A stretch of 42,286 bases of DNA from an uncultured Mollicutes bacterium (GCA_945969495.1 CAMFOH010000006.1:1-42286), one strand, 5' to 3'; positions 18,951 to 29,693 are shown, counted from the stretch's first letter. Numbers and translations: made by a program. Notes: generated by a model from the letters alone, not told the origin.

Positions 18951-19053
18951 TTTATGCCCTCCTATTCTTTAAATAGGATACCATAAAAAGATTTTTTTCT
19001 CAAGTGTAGTTTTTATAATATAAAAAGCTAATGAACATTCATTAGCTTTTAAA

Positions 19054-19593
19054 TTAATAATTCTTTGCTCTTTTTTCAAAATAGCTTTGAGGATGTGCAC
19101 ATACTGGGCATACTTTTGGAGCTTCATCGCCAACGTATACATGTCCACAATTACGACAAATCCATACTGTTTCTTCACCCTTTTTAAATACTAAATCATT
19201 ATTAACGTTACCAAGTAAAGTTAAATATCTTTCTTCATGTTCTTTTTCTATCTTAGCAACTTCGTCAAAAAGATATGCTATATGATCAAATCCTTCTTCT
19301 CTTGCAGTTTCAGCAAATTCTTTATACATGTCAGTCCACTCGTAGTTTTCACCTTCGGCTGCTGCTTTTAAATTTTCTGCTGTAGTTCCAATTTCTCCAC
19401 CATTAAGTAATTTAAACCACATTTTAGCATGTTCTTTCTCGTTATTTGCAGTTTCTGTAAAAATTGCAGAAATTTGTTCATAACCTTCCTTTTTAGCCTT
19501 ACTGGCAAAATAAGTATACTTATTTCTAGCTTGACTTTCTCCTGCAAATGCAGTCATTAAGTTTGCTTCTGTTTTTGATCCTTTTAATTCCAT
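19054..19593 (-). CDS. Rubrerythrin
   Basis: [41 protein letters not shown], ferritin-like [10 protein letters not shown]-terminal rubredoxin [27 protein letters not shown]. Confidence 0.96.
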   Translation of the reverse strand: MELKGSKTEANLMTAFAGESQARNKYTYFASKAKKEGYEQISAIFTETANNEKEHAKMWFKLLNGGEIGTTAENLKAAAEGENYEWTDMYKEFAETAREEGFDHIAYLFDEVAKIEKEHEERYLTLLGNVNNDLVFKKGEETVWICRNCGHVYVGDEAPKVCPVCAHPQSYFEKRAKNY

Positions 19594-19595
19594 AA

Positions 19596-19982
19596 TTAAT
19601 TATTCCTTCCTTTCAAACATTCTTCACAAATTCCATTTATATTAAAATTACAATTTGTAATTTTAAAACCTGTTTCTTTCTCAAACATATTTATGTTTGA
19701 TTCGTTAAGTAAAAAACTAATATCATGTAATTTCCCACACTTTTGACATATCACATGATTATGATTAGTTAACATTTTATCATACCTATCATTACCATTA
19801 TATATAAATATTTTTCTTATAAGACCTTCATTTACTAAAATATTTAAGTTTCTATATACCGTACCCAAACTTATATTAGGAATATTTTTCTTAACAAGCC
19901 TATATATTTCTTTTGCATCTGGATGATTATAAGAATCTAAAACAACTTTTAGTATTTCCTTTTTTTGTTTTGAATATCTCAT
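19596..19982 (-). CDS. perR: Fur-family regulator, PerR-like
   Basis: [76 protein letters not shown]. Directly upstream of rubrerythrin. Confidence 0.88.
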   Translation of the reverse strand: MRYSKQKKEILKVVLDSYNHPDAKEIYRLVKKNIPNISLGTVYRNLNILVNEGLIRKIFIYNGNDRYDKMLTNHNHVICQKCGKLHDISFLLNESNINMFEKETGFKITNCNFNINGICEECLKGRNN

Positions 19983-19992
19983 ATATTTCTCC

Positions 19993-20015
19993 TAAATAGT
20001 AATGATTACTATTTA
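19993..20015. promoter_or_regulatory. Perfect 23-bp palindrome, putative PerR/Fur box
   Basis: TAAATAGTAAT-G-ATTACTATTTA, located between the predicted -10 and the SD of the perR-like gene. Confidence 0.8.
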
Positions 20016-20044
20016 AGTATATTTTAAAAACAAACGAATGTCAA
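20016..20044 (-). promoter_or_regulatory. Predicted sigma-A promoter of the perR-rubrerythrin operon
   Basis: Minus strand TTGACA (20044-20039), 17-bp spacer, TATACT (20021-20016). Confidence 0.8.
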
Positions 20045-20046
20045 CA

Positions 20047-21162
20047 TTATTGTTCATTTTTCTTTTTAATTTTTTCATTAATATAATCTTTTAATAAACT
20101 ATATATAATTGATGCTAAAGGTATACTTATTATCATACCAATAAAACCAAAAATACTTCCGCCTATTAAAACAGCAATAAGAGCCCATAGTGCAGGAAGT
20201 CCTACCGAACCACCCACAATTCTAGGATATGTAATATTATCATCAAATTGTTGTAATGCAAAAAATATAATCATGTACCATAAAGCTCCAATAGGATTTG
20301 TAACACCTATTAAAACCATTCCAACAAAAAGGGTAATAAATGCACCAACATATGGAATAAGTGCAGTTATAGCGAATAAAACGCCAAGAATCAAAGCATA
20401 TGGTAACCTTATGATACTAAGTATTATAAACAATAGAAAACCAATTAAACTAGCATCTAAACATTGACCAGTTAAGAAGTTTGTAAAAGTTGTGTTAGCT
20501 AATTTAATAATCCTAATAACTTCTTTGGTTACGTCAGAAGGAAAAAACGCATTTAAAACCTTCTTTGTTTGTCTAGATAAGTTTTCTTTATCAAGAAGTA
20601 TATAAATTGATATAATAAAACCAATAAAAAATATTATTATTCTTGATATCATGGTTGATAAGAATCCTGCTAACATAGAAACAATATTACCAGCTTGATT
20701 GACTGAAGCATCTATAATGCTTTTTAAATCAATATTATTTAAATATCCTTTTATTTCTGGATATAAAGAATCTATTTTACTAATAAAATCATTTAAGAAA
20801 TTATAACTTTTTGGAATACTATCACCTATGTTAACAATTGCTAATGCAAATTCTGGAATAACTAAAAACATAATCAAACCAATTATCCCAAAAATTAAAA
20901 CTATAGACAATATAAGTGATATTACTCTTATAATTTTTTTGTGTTTTCTTTTTTCTATTTTAAATATTTTTCTTTCTATTTGTTTCATCGGTACATTAAT
21001 TACGAATGCTATTGCAATACCAACGATTAAAGGCATTAGTAGTTTAATTATAAAACCAATTAAATCGATGAATAACTTATAATTAAAAACTATCCATAAC
21101 ATAAGTGCCGCAAATGAAATTAGAAACATTATTTGTTTAGTATTTTTTTTATTTAAGTTCAT
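20047..21162 (-). CDS. AI-2E family transporter (PF01594-type)
   Basis: 371-aa polytopic protein; FLTGQCLDASLIGFLLFIILSIIRLPYALILGVLFAITALIPYVGAFI, DNITYPRIVGGSVGLPALWALIAVLIGG. Confidence 0.9.
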   Translation of the reverse strand: MNLNKKNTKQIMFLISFAALMLWIVFNYKLFIDLIGFIIKLLMPLIVGIAIAFVINVPMKQIERKIFKIEKRKHKKIIRVISLILSIVLIFGIIGLIMFLVIPEFALAIVNIGDSIPKSYNFLNDFISKIDSLYPEIKGYLNNIDLKSIIDASVNQAGNIVSMLAGFLSTMISRIIIFFIGFIISIYILLDKENLSRQTKKVLNAFFPSDVTKEVIRIIKLANTTFTNFLTGQCLDASLIGFLLFIILSIIRLPYALILGVLFAITALIPYVGAFITLFVGMVLIGVTNPIGALWYMIIFFALQQFDDNITYPRIVGGSVGLPALWALIAVLIGGSIFGFIGMIISIPLASIIYSLLKDYINEKIKKKNEQ

Positions 21163-21187
21163 TTTTTACTCCTTTCCTACACACTAA

Positions 21188-22138
21188 TTATAACATGTTT
21201 TTCTTCTTTAGTATAATAGCAATTATAAAAGATAATATAAATGAGATAAGTATTATTAATATAAAACTTAATTTAGAAGAGCCAATATTTCCAAGTGGTA
21301 CGTTCATTCCAATAAACGATGCTACCATAGTTGGTATTGAAAACACAATTGTTATACCTGCTAAAAACTTCATAACATCATTTAAGTTATTTGATATTAT
21401 AGTAGCATATGTATCAGTCATGCTAGTTAATATTTCACGATATATATTAGCCATTTCTATCGCTTGTTTATTTTCAATAATAGCATCTTCCATTAAATCG
21501 CTATCGTCTTCATAAAGCGTTATAACATTTCCTTTTGATAATTTTTCTAAAACAGCATCGTTAGCTTTTAATGAAGTAGAAAAATATACCAAAGTTTTTT
21601 CAATGTTTAATAAATCAATTAATTCTTTATTGTTAGTTGATTTATACAAAGTTTTTTCCTTTTTGTTAATATAATTATTAATAGAAATTAATTCTTTTTG
21701 ATAAATACCCGCAACCCTAAGAAGAATTTGTATCACAAACTTAGTTTTCTTTTTTATATCAAAGTTTTTTACTTTGCTATTTTTAAAATCATCAAGTAGT
21801 GATTGTTTTTTTAAAGATATAGTTATAAAATACCCATCATTGTTAATTATAATACCAAGTGGATCAGTATTATATTTATGCTTATACCTAGTATCAGTTA
21901 TATAAGGTGTATCAACAACAATTAAAGTTGCATTATCACCAACTTCAATTCTAGGAAGCTCTTCATCATCAAGCAACTTAGTAAGTAAATCTAAATCTGT
22001 ATTAGTTTTATTTGAAATATCTTTAATTTCTTCATAAGTTGGATTTATCATATCTATCCAGCAATCTTTTTGTAAAATTTTTAGTTCCTTAAACTCATTA
22101 TTATCAGTTCTATAAATGTTAACCATACTACTTATCAC
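21188..22138 (-). CDS. CorA-family divalent cation transporter
   Basis: C-terminal FSIPTMVASFIGMNVPLG (GMN motif) followed by a second TM. Confidence 0.92.
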   Translation of the reverse strand: MISSMVNIYRTDNNEFKELKILQKDCWIDMINPTYEEIKDISNKTNTDLDLLTKLLDDEELPRIEVGDNATLIVVDTPYITDTRYKHKYNTDPLGIIINNDGYFITISLKKQSLLDDFKNSKVKNFDIKKKTKFVIQILLRVAGIYQKELISINNYINKKEKTLYKSTNNKELIDLLNIEKTLVYFSTSLKANDAVLEKLSKGNVITLYEDDSDLMEDAIIENKQAIEMANIYREILTSMTDTYATIISNNLNDVMKFLAGITIVFSIPTMVASFIGMNVPLGNIGSSKLSFILIILISFILSFIIAIILKKKNML

Positions 22139-22139
22139 C

Positions 22140-23135
22140 TCAATTTAACTTTTTTTCTTTCATTATCATTTTAGTATATCTTGTTTTTTCATCTTCATTC
22201 ATAAAAGAAGATGAAATAGCATTAAGATTCATTTGTAAAAATTCTTCATCACTAAAATTAAAATATTCTTTAAGCTTTTCATATTCTTTAGATAACGTAA
22301 TATTAGATACTGTTCTATCATCGGTATTTACTGTTACTTTAACACCTTTTAAAAATAAGTCTTTAATAGGATGCTTTTCATATGATAAAACAGCTTTAGT
22401 ATCAACATTACTAGTTGGGCATACCTCCAATGATATGTTTTTTTCTTTTACTTTGTTAAGCACTTTATCATCATTTACTATTGCTATTCCATGTCCTATT
22501 CTTTTTGCACCAAAATTAATTGCATCTAAAACACTTTTTGAAGTATCTGCTTCTCCTGCATGAATCGTAAATGGAATGTTATTATCTTTTGCTATCATAA
22601 ATAAATCTTTGTAATTAATTGTTTGGTATTTTTTTTCATCCCCTGCTAAATCAAGTCCTACAACACCCTTGTTTAAAAACTTTTTTGTAACCATGATAGT
22701 TTTTAAATTATCTTCATATGAAAAACCACGCATCATACATAATATTAAGTTTATTTTAATTTCATTTACACTTTTTATGCCTTCTAAAACTGATGATACA
22801 ACTTCATCTAAACTTAAACCTTCTTTAGTATGTAAAATTGGGGCGAATCTTACTTCTGCATAAATAACGTCATCATCCTTTAAATCCAAAGCTAATTCTC
22901 TTGCAATCCTTTTTAGATTATCCTTAGTTTGCATAGCTTTAATTGGCAAATCAAACTTAGTTAAATACTCTGTTAAATCCTTGGTATCACTTGTTACCAT
23001 CATTTTATTTTTTACATCTTTTATATCATAATTAAGAAGCTCTGATACCGTTTTTGGCCTTACGCTTCCATCTAGATGTACATGTAATTCTATTTTTTTC
23101 ATACAATCACTATCCTTATTTTTATTATATCGCAA
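22140..23135 (-). CDS. add: Adenosine deaminase
   Basis: KIELHVHLDGSVRPKTVSELL, FTIHAGEADTSKSVLDAINFGAKRIGHGIA, VTVNTDDRTVSNITLSKEY. Confidence 0.93.
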   Translation of the reverse strand: MRYNKNKDSDCMKKIELHVHLDGSVRPKTVSELLNYDIKDVKNKMMVTSDTKDLTEYLTKFDLPIKAMQTKDNLKRIARELALDLKDDDVIYAEVRFAPILHTKEGLSLDEVVSSVLEGIKSVNEIKINLILCMMRGFSYEDNLKTIMVTKKFLNKGVVGLDLAGDEKKYQTINYKDLFMIAKDNNIPFTIHAGEADTSKSVLDAINFGAKRIGHGIAIVNDDKVLNKVKEKNISLEVCPTSNVDTKAVLSYEKHPIKDLFLKGVKVTVNTDDRTVSNITLSKEYEKLKEYFNFSDEEFLQMNLNAISSSFMNEDEKTRYTKMIMKEKKLN

Positions 23136-23184
23136 AGAAAAAAAAATTACTAGAAAAAAAGATTAAGACGCAAGCCTTAATCTA

Positions 23185-25569
23185 TTAATTTTTAAATTGA
23201 GAATTATAAAGTTCTGCATAGAATCCATTCTTATTCATTAACTCTTTATGAGTTCCTTGCTCAATTATGTTTCCTTCGTTCATAACTAAGATTATATCAG
23301 CGTTTTTTATCGTTGATAATCTATGTGCAATAATAAATGATGTTCTACCTTTTGTTAGCTTATCCATCGCTTTTTGAACTAATTCTTCTGTTCTAGTATC
23401 AACACTGGAAGTCGCTTCATCAAGAATTAAGAATGGAGCGTTTTTTATCATACCACGAGCAATGGTAAGTAATTGCTTTTGTCCTGCTGAAATAGATTCA
23501 TTATCTTTAATCACATAATCTAGCGTTCCCGGAAGTGATTTTACAAAATGATCTACTCCTACTATCTTTAAAGCTTCCATTATTTGCTCATCTGATACCT
23601 TCTTTTTATTATATTTTACGTTATCACGAATTGTACCATCAAATAACCAAGTATCTTGTAAAACCATAATAAATAAATCATGAATGTTTTCTCTAGTTAA
23701 TTCTTTAGTAGATACACCATCTATTAGTATATCACCATCTTTTATGTTATAAAACTTCATAAGTAAATTAACCATGGTAGTTTTACCAGCACCAGTTGGT
23801 CCTACAATTGCTACTTTTTGACCTGGTTTTACCTTACAATTAAAGTCTTTTACTATTATTTTATTTTCATCATATCCAAACTTAACATGTTTAAATTCAA
23901 TGTTTCCTTTTACTTTCTTTGGATTAAGTTTTCTTTTTAAATGAGATTCATCTTCCATCTCTTCCTCTTCAATGAATTCAAACACACGTTCTGCTGCTGC
24001 AGCAGTAGACTGAATACTAGTCATACCTTGAGCTATTTGAGATAGTGGTGAAGTAAATAATCTTACGTATATCATAAATGCTACTATTACACCAAATGAT
24101 ATTTGATTATTTACAACGAGACTTGCTCCAACAATACATACAGCAACATATCCAAAATTACCAATAAAATTCATCATTGATGGCATAAGACCAGATAAGA
24201 ACTGACTCATACGATTACATTCAAAAACATTATCATTTAATTCATCAAAAGTTTTACTTGCATCATAATTTCCGTTATAGGCCTTTACTACGTTATGATT
24301 TGAATATATTTCTTCTATGTGCCCATTTAACTTTCCAAGTTCAACTTGTCTTGCTAAGAAATATTTTTGAGATTTTGATAAGACTACCATCATAAAAGCA
24401 AAACCAAAAAGTGATGATAAAATAGCCGTTATCGCCATTATCCAGTTAGTTACAAACATCATTATTATACAACCTATAAACAGTGTTATAGCACTAACTA
24501 GTGAACCTAAACTTTGAGATAGATTAACACCCACCGTATCAACATCATTTGTAACACGCGATAATATGTCACCTTTAGAATGAGTATCAAAATATTTCAA
24601 TGATAATTTATTTATTTTAACAGATATTTTTGATCTTAGTTCTTGTGCAAACTTATTTGACATAATAGCCATTAATAAGCTTTGTAATAAGTTAAACAAA
24701 GCACTTGATAAATAAAGAATAAGTAAAAATATCACAATTTTTTTAATTACGTCAAAGTTTAATTTTGGTCTTATTAAATCACCTATACTATTAGGAAGCT
24801 CATCAACAGCTTTATAAATTGTTTTAGCAGAAGAATTTTCACTAATATTACCCATTTTATTTAAAAATGCTACTTTTTCATCAGTTTTTACCAAAGTTTT
24901 ATTTATTTTGCTATCTGGTAATAATAGGTTTTGAATACTTTTTGGAAGTTCATTTATTTTTTTTAACATTTCTTTTTGACTAGAACCATCCACATCTTTA
25001 AAAATATTAATAAATGTGATTTTATCACTTGAAGTAACAAGCTCGTTATTAATTTTAGAATCAGGTAAAATTACCGTGATTATACTAGTTGGTAAACTTA
25101 CTATTTCACTTGCTATTTTATCTTTGCTTAAATTACTAACCTTTGATAAAAAATTATTGAAAGCTAATTTATCACTATCTAATATAGTACTTGATGAATT
25201 TATCATGTAAATAGTTTCCCTATCCAATTTAACATCCATAATTTGAGTACTTATGTTTTTTATGTTTTCTTCATTTAACGTACTGGAAATATCATCAGTT
25301 ACTTTGCTTAATTCTTCTTTATTTATAACAAGTCCTTTACTTAGTTCATCAGTTAAATCACTTAATTTGTTTGGACCAATTATCGAACATATACTAGATA
25401 AAGCTGCAAAAACTAAAGCAATTATTATAAAAGGAAGTAGTTTGTTTAAGTACTTTGTCATCTTTTTTATTGTTTCACTTAAGTTTTTTGGTTTTTCTCC
25501 TGCACCCGCACCAGGTCCATGTCCTCTTCTTGGAGCACTTGCATGTTTTTTTTCATTATTCATTTTCAA
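23185..25569 (-). CDS. ABC transporter, fused permease/ATPase, with an extracytoplasmic insert
   Basis: Exporter NBD: GPTGAGKTTMVNLLMKFYN, ISAGQKQLLTIARGMIKNAPFLILDEATSSVDTRTE. About 220-aa insert between TM1 and TM2. Confidence 0.92.
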   Translation of the reverse strand: MKMNNEKKHASAPRRGHGPGAGAGEKPKNLSETIKKMTKYLNKLLPFIIIALVFAALSSICSIIGPNKLSDLTDELSKGLVINKEELSKVTDDISSTLNEENIKNISTQIMDVKLDRETIYMINSSSTILDSDKLAFNNFLSKVSNLSKDKIASEIVSLPTSIITVILPDSKINNELVTSSDKITFINIFKDVDGSSQKEMLKKINELPKSIQNLLLPDSKINKTLVKTDEKVAFLNKMGNISENSSAKTIYKAVDELPNSIGDLIRPKLNFDVIKKIVIFLLILYLSSALFNLLQSLLMAIMSNKFAQELRSKISVKINKLSLKYFDTHSKGDILSRVTNDVDTVGVNLSQSLGSLVSAITLFIGCIIMMFVTNWIMAITAILSSLFGFAFMMVVLSKSQKYFLARQVELGKLNGHIEEIYSNHNVVKAYNGNYDASKTFDELNDNVFECNRMSQFLSGLMPSMMNFIGNFGYVAVCIVGASLVVNNQISFGVIVAFMIYVRLFTSPLSQIAQGMTSIQSTAAAAERVFEFIEEEEMEDESHLKRKLNPKKVKGNIEFKHVKFGYDENKIIVKDFNCKVKPGQKVAIVGPTGAGKTTMVNLLMKFYNIKDGDILIDGVSTKELTRENIHDLFIMVLQDTWLFDGTIRDNVKYNKKKVSDEQIMEALKIVGVDHFVKSLPGTLDYVIKDNESISAGQKQLLTIARGMIKNAPFLILDEATSSVDTRTEELVQKAMDKLTKGRTSFIIAHRLSTIKNADIILVMNEGNIIEQGTHKELMNKNGFYAELYNSQFKN

Positions 25570-27307
25570 GTTCCTCCTTTGTAAGTTGTGATAAGGCTAT
25601 TTCTTTGTATACCTTACACTTCTTTAAAAGTTCTTTATGAGTACCCATACCAACTGTTTTACCCTTATCTAAAACAATTATTTTATCGGCATTAATAATC
25701 GTTCCAATTCTTTGTGCTATTATTATGTTGGTTGCATTTTTGGTGCTACGCTTTAACTCTTTTCTTAAAACATAATCAGTTTTATAATCTAACGCACTAA
25801 ATGAATCATCAAAAACGAATATCTCAGGTGATTTTGCTATTGCTCTTGCAATTGCAAGTCTTTGTTTTTGACCACCTGATATATTAGTACCACCTTGAGA
25901 AACATTAGAATCATATTTATTAGGCATTTTTTCAACAAACTCAGAAGCTTGAGCTATTTTACAAGCTTCTTTTATTTTTTTATCATCTATCTTATTTTTG
26001 CCATAACCAACGTTATACTTAACACTTCCGTTAAACATAACAGCTTTTTGTGGAACATAACCTATTTTTTCATATAAGGCTTCTTGTTTATATTCCTTTA
26101 TGTTTATACCATCTATTAATATTTCTCCATCAGTTGCATCATAAAAACGCATTATTAAATTAACTATCGTAGATTTACCACTACCAGTTGAACCAATTAT
26201 GGCAAGCGTATCACCAGCACTAACCTTAAATGAAATATTTTTTAATACGTATTCATCAGCATCTGGATACTTAAATGAAACATTTTTAAATTCGATTTCT
26301 CCAACAGTTTTTGTATTACCATTAAAGTTACCATCAATAATCTTCGTATTTGTATTTAAAACCTCATTAATACGAGTTGCTGATACACTTGCTCTTGGAT
26401 ACATAATAAATATCATAGCAAGCATTAAAAATGACATTATAACTTGCATAGCATAGCTTGAAAACACAACCATATTACTAAATATAGTCAATCTATCAAA
26501 CATTCCTGCATTACTTAAAAGGCTAGAACCTATGGTATAAATTGAAAGTGTTAATACGTTCATTATTAAATACATCGTAGGAGACATAATTGACATCATT
26601 TTTTGATTGAAAGTCTGAGTTTTAGTCAACTTATCATTACCTTTTTCAAACTTATTTTCTTGATATTTTTCTGCATTAAAAGCTCTTATTACTCTTATAC
26701 CATTTAAATTTTCGCGGGTAAGCTCATTTATGTTATCAATTAATTTTTGTACAATTTTAAACTTAGGAAGTACGGTAATCATTAAAATAACTATTACGGT
26801 AAGTAATACAAAAACTGAGATACCAGTTGCTAAGCTCCATTGCCATCCTTTACCTAATATTTTTAAAATGGCCCATACTGCCGTAATTGGTGCTTTAATA
26901 AGCATTTGAAGTCCCATCGATATAAACATTTGAATATTTGTTATATCATTTGTAGTTCTTGTTATTAAACTACTGGTTCTAAATTTTTTAATTTCTTCCA
27001 TACTAAAACTTTGTACTTTTTCAAATAAAGTTTTTCTCGTTCTTTTAGAAAAAGTAGCTGATATATAAGAAGTCATATAACCAACAATAAACGCTGATAC
27101 TAAGGAACCTCCAGCACATAAAAGCATGTACCCTCCCTGCTTTAATACTTCTGATATTTTAGTTCCTTCTGTTTGAACTAAGGTTGTTACCTTTGACATA
27201 TAATCAGGAAGTTTTAAATCAAGCCATACCTGAAACACAATTAAAACAACACAAAATAATATTAAAATAAAATCTTTTTTCTTAAATTCTTTTATTAATT
27301 TTAGCAT
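25556..27307 (-). CDS. ABC transporter, fused permease/ATPase (heterodimer partner)
   Basis: GSTGSGKSTIVNLIMRFYD, ISGGQKQRLAIARAIAKSPEIFVFDDSFSALDYKTD. The start of 23185-25569 overlaps its end by 14 bp. Confidence 0.93.
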   Translation of the reverse strand: MLKLIKEFKKKDFILILFCVVLIVFQVWLDLKLPDYMSKVTTLVQTEGTKISEVLKQGGYMLLCAGGSLVSAFIVGYMTSYISATFSKRTRKTLFEKVQSFSMEEIKKFRTSSLITRTTNDITNIQMFISMGLQMLIKAPITAVWAILKILGKGWQWSLATGISVFVLLTVIVILMITVLPKFKIVQKLIDNINELTRENLNGIRVIRAFNAEKYQENKFEKGNDKLTKTQTFNQKMMSIMSPTMYLIMNVLTLSIYTIGSSLLSNAGMFDRLTIFSNMVVFSSYAMQVIMSFLMLAMIFIMYPRASVSATRINEVLNTNTKIIDGNFNGNTKTVGEIEFKNVSFKYPDADEYVLKNISFKVSAGDTLAIIGSTGSGKSTIVNLIMRFYDATDGEILIDGINIKEYKQEALYEKIGYVPQKAVMFNGSVKYNVGYGKNKIDDKKIKEACKIAQASEFVEKMPNKYDSNVSQGGTNISGGQKQRLAIARAIAKSPEIFVFDDSFSALDYKTDYVLRKELKRSTKNATNIIIAQRIGTIINADKIIVLDKGKTVGMGTHKELLKKCKVYKEIALSQLTKEELENE

Positions 27308-27320
27308 ATAATTATCCTTC

Positions 27321-27761
27321 CTATTTCAAATTATCTTTTAGCTTGTCAATTACCTTGAAGAAAATTTCTTTTTCTTCATAAGATATGCCTTTTAATAATT
27401 CTTTTTCAAAAATTTCTACTTTTTTTTCTAAATCGTCATGTTTTTTTATACTTTTTAAAGTTAACGAAACTTCTTTTTTTCTTGCATCTTCTGATGAATC
27501 ATTTCTTATTATCAGTCCGTTTTTCTCCATTGTCTTTAATATGCCTGATATGGTTGACCTTCTTACTCCTATTTTCTTTTCTACTTCATTTTGATAAATA
27601 ATTCTATCTTTGTTTCTATATAAATAGCTTAAAATATCAGCTTGCACGTGAGATACGTTTGAAATACCTTCTTTTTTCACATTCTCACATATTTTCCTAT
27701 TAAGCATATTATCAAGTATTTTTATCTCAAATGGAATTTTTCTTCTCATCATATCAAACAC
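27321..27761 (-). CDS. MarR-family transcriptional regulator
   Basis: ILSYLYRNKDRIIYQNEVEKKIGVRRSTISGILKTMEKNGLIIRNDSSEDARKKEVSLT, winged HTH. First gene of the ABC exporter operon. Confidence 0.9.
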   Translation of the reverse strand: MFDMMRRKIPFEIKILDNMLNRKICENVKKEGISNVSHVQADILSYLYRNKDRIIYQNEVEKKIGVRRSTISGILKTMEKNGLIIRNDSSEDARKKEVSLTLKSIKKHDDLEKKVEIFEKELLKGISYEEKEIFFKVIDKLKDNLK

Positions 27762-27880
27762 CTACTTTGTAAGGTAACTAACAAAAACCATTCTATCAAA
27801 ACATGTATATATAAGTCAATTGATTTTTTATTAAGAATTATTAAAATAAAAATAGTATTTTATATACTATCCAACTTTCG

Positions 27881-27907
27881 GAGATTGGTTCATTGCAAAC
27901 CAATCTC
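27881..27907. terminator. Strong hairpin downstream of the hydrolase remnant
   Basis: GAGATTGGTT-cattgca-AACCAATCTC; no long U tract, so terminator function is uncertain. Confidence 0.4.
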
Positions 27908-28251
27908 TAATTACTATTTTTAACTACGTTATATAAATTTTTAACATTTTTATACGTATGACCACAATCTTTTACAAAAATAAAATTAGCAGTCTTTAAA
28001 TTATTTTTTAAAAACGTCATGACAGCTTCCTTATTATTCATAAATAACACATTATCATTTTCACCCGTTATAACATCAACCGGTATATTTATTTTACTTA
28101 AAAGTTTACTTTTATAATCCGGGGTTCGGTATCTAAATATATCATTTTTTTGTCCAACTATAAAGTCATTTAAAAATGTTTTTGCACTAAAACATAACGG
28201 GAAGCAATAATCCATCCTCCGCTTCAACCCTTAAAAAATCACAGTTCATAA
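27907..28251 (-). pseudogene. Alpha/beta hydrolase remnant (N- and C-terminal pieces, core deleted)
   Basis: Frame from ATG at 28251 gives MNCDFLRVEAEDGLLLPVMF-stop (hydrolase N-terminus). A different frame gives the C-terminal part IPVDVITGENDNVLF...FVKDCGHTYKNVKNLYNVV. The nucleophile elbow is absent. Confidence 0.6.
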
Positions 28252-28421
28252 TTACTAATACCTCATTTTATAATTTCAATTATACGACATGTACCACCTA
28301 ATATGGTATGAGGAAACATATTTTCCTCAAACAATCTTCTTAAATTTTTTCTATTTTTTGATGAAAATTAGTGTTTTTTTTATAGGCGCTGAACTGTTGA
28401 TTTTCGCCCAAATATAAAGCT

Positions 28422-29693
28422 TTATTTAAGTTTTAGAACGCATACGCATTCCACATGATTAGTTTTTGGAAACATATCAACTGGAATTATCTTTTTTACA
28501 TCATACATATTACTTAAGTAGCTTAAATCCCTTGCCATGGTAACTGGATTACAAGAAATATAAATTATTTTTCTTGGAGATATCTTCTTCATTATTGCAA
28601 TTGCATCTCTATTTATTCCTTTTCTAGGTGGATCAACAAATATAACGTCTATTTGTTCTTTTATCTTACTTATCTCTTTTGCAGCATCACCACAAATAAA
28701 TTTAACGTTAGAAATATTATTTATTCTAATATTACAATTTGCATCAAGTACTGCATCTTCTACAATTTCTATACCTATTACTTTTTTTACATAAGAAGAA
28801 ACAATAGAAGATATAGTACCAGTACCAGAATATAAGTCCAAAACAACATCATTTTTAGATAATTTTGCCTCTTTAATAGCAGTTTCATATAATTTTTCTG
28901 CAGTAACGCCATTTACTTGAAAAAATGAATCAGCTGAACAATTAAACATTAAACCATTTGATATTTGAGAAATATATCCATTTCCATAAACTATTTTTCC
29001 ATTAAAGACTAAAGTTTTTAAATTAACTACGTTTGAAACTAAATAATCTTTTATTTTTGCGTCTTTTTTATTAGTTGAATAAATATCAATAAGAAGTTCA
29101 TTCATCGCATTACCATGTTTTATAGTAACTTCCTTTATGTCATTTTTATTTTCTTTTAAATATTTTCTTATAACGCTTAATGCATTATTGATTTCCTCTT
29201 CTAAAAGTCTGCAATAGTTAATATCAACAAGTTGATATGTACCGCTGCCATAAAAGCCTATCCTATCTTCTTCAACTTTAAAAGAAGCTTTATTACGATA
29301 GTTTTCATTTTTAAAAGATGGTATTATTTCTTCAACTTTAATATTAATTTTACCAATCTTAGAAACTGCAGTTTGTACCTTTTGTCTTTTAAATTCTAAG
29401 TTTTTATTATCACTTTGGTGTCTTAAATCACACCCACCACATTCTTCATAATATGGACATAATGACTCTGTTCTATCTGGTGAAGGACTTATTATTTCTA
29501 TTAATTTACCCCTAGCATAATTTTTTTTAATTTCTGTTATTCTAAATCTTATTTTTTCACCTACTAAAGTTTTTGGAACAAATACAGTAATTCCTTTTAC
29601 TTTGCAAACACCTGCTCCTTCATTTTCTAAAAATAATACTTCACTTTCATATATATCATCTATTTTAATTGGCATTAAACTCATTATTATCAC
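28422..29693 (-). CDS. rlmD: 23S rRNA (uracil-5-)-methyltransferase, RlmD/RumA type with TRAM domain
   Basis: CPYYEECGGCDLRHQ Fe-S Cys cluster, VLDLYSGTGTISSIVSSYVKKVIGIE, VDPPRKG, IYISCNPVTMARDL. Confidence 0.92.
   Translation of the reverse strand: MIIMSLMPIKIDDIYESEVLFLENEGAGVCKVKGITVFVPKTLVGEKIRFRITEIKKNYARGKLIEIISPSPDRTESLCPYYEECGGCDLRHQSDNKNLEFKRQKVQTAVSKIGKINIKVEEIIPSFKNENYRNKASFKVEEDRIGFYGSGTYQLVDINYCRLLEEEINNALSVIRKYLKENKNDIKEVTIKHGNAMNELLIDIYSTNKKDAKIKDYLVSNVVNLKTLVFNGKIVYGNGYISQISNGLMFNCSADSFFQVNGVTAEKLYETAIKEAKLSKNDVVLDLYSGTGTISSIVSSYVKKVIGIEIVEDAVLDANCNIRINNISNVKFICGDAAKEISKIKEQIDVIFVDPPRKGINRDAIAIMKKISPRKIIYISCNPVTMARDLSYLSNMYDVKKIIPVDMFPKTNHVECVCVLKLK

Noticed and set aside
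18969-19178. 69-aa minus-strand ORF
   Set aside because: Overlaps the rubrerythrin C-terminus out of frame; rubrerythrin is the real gene.
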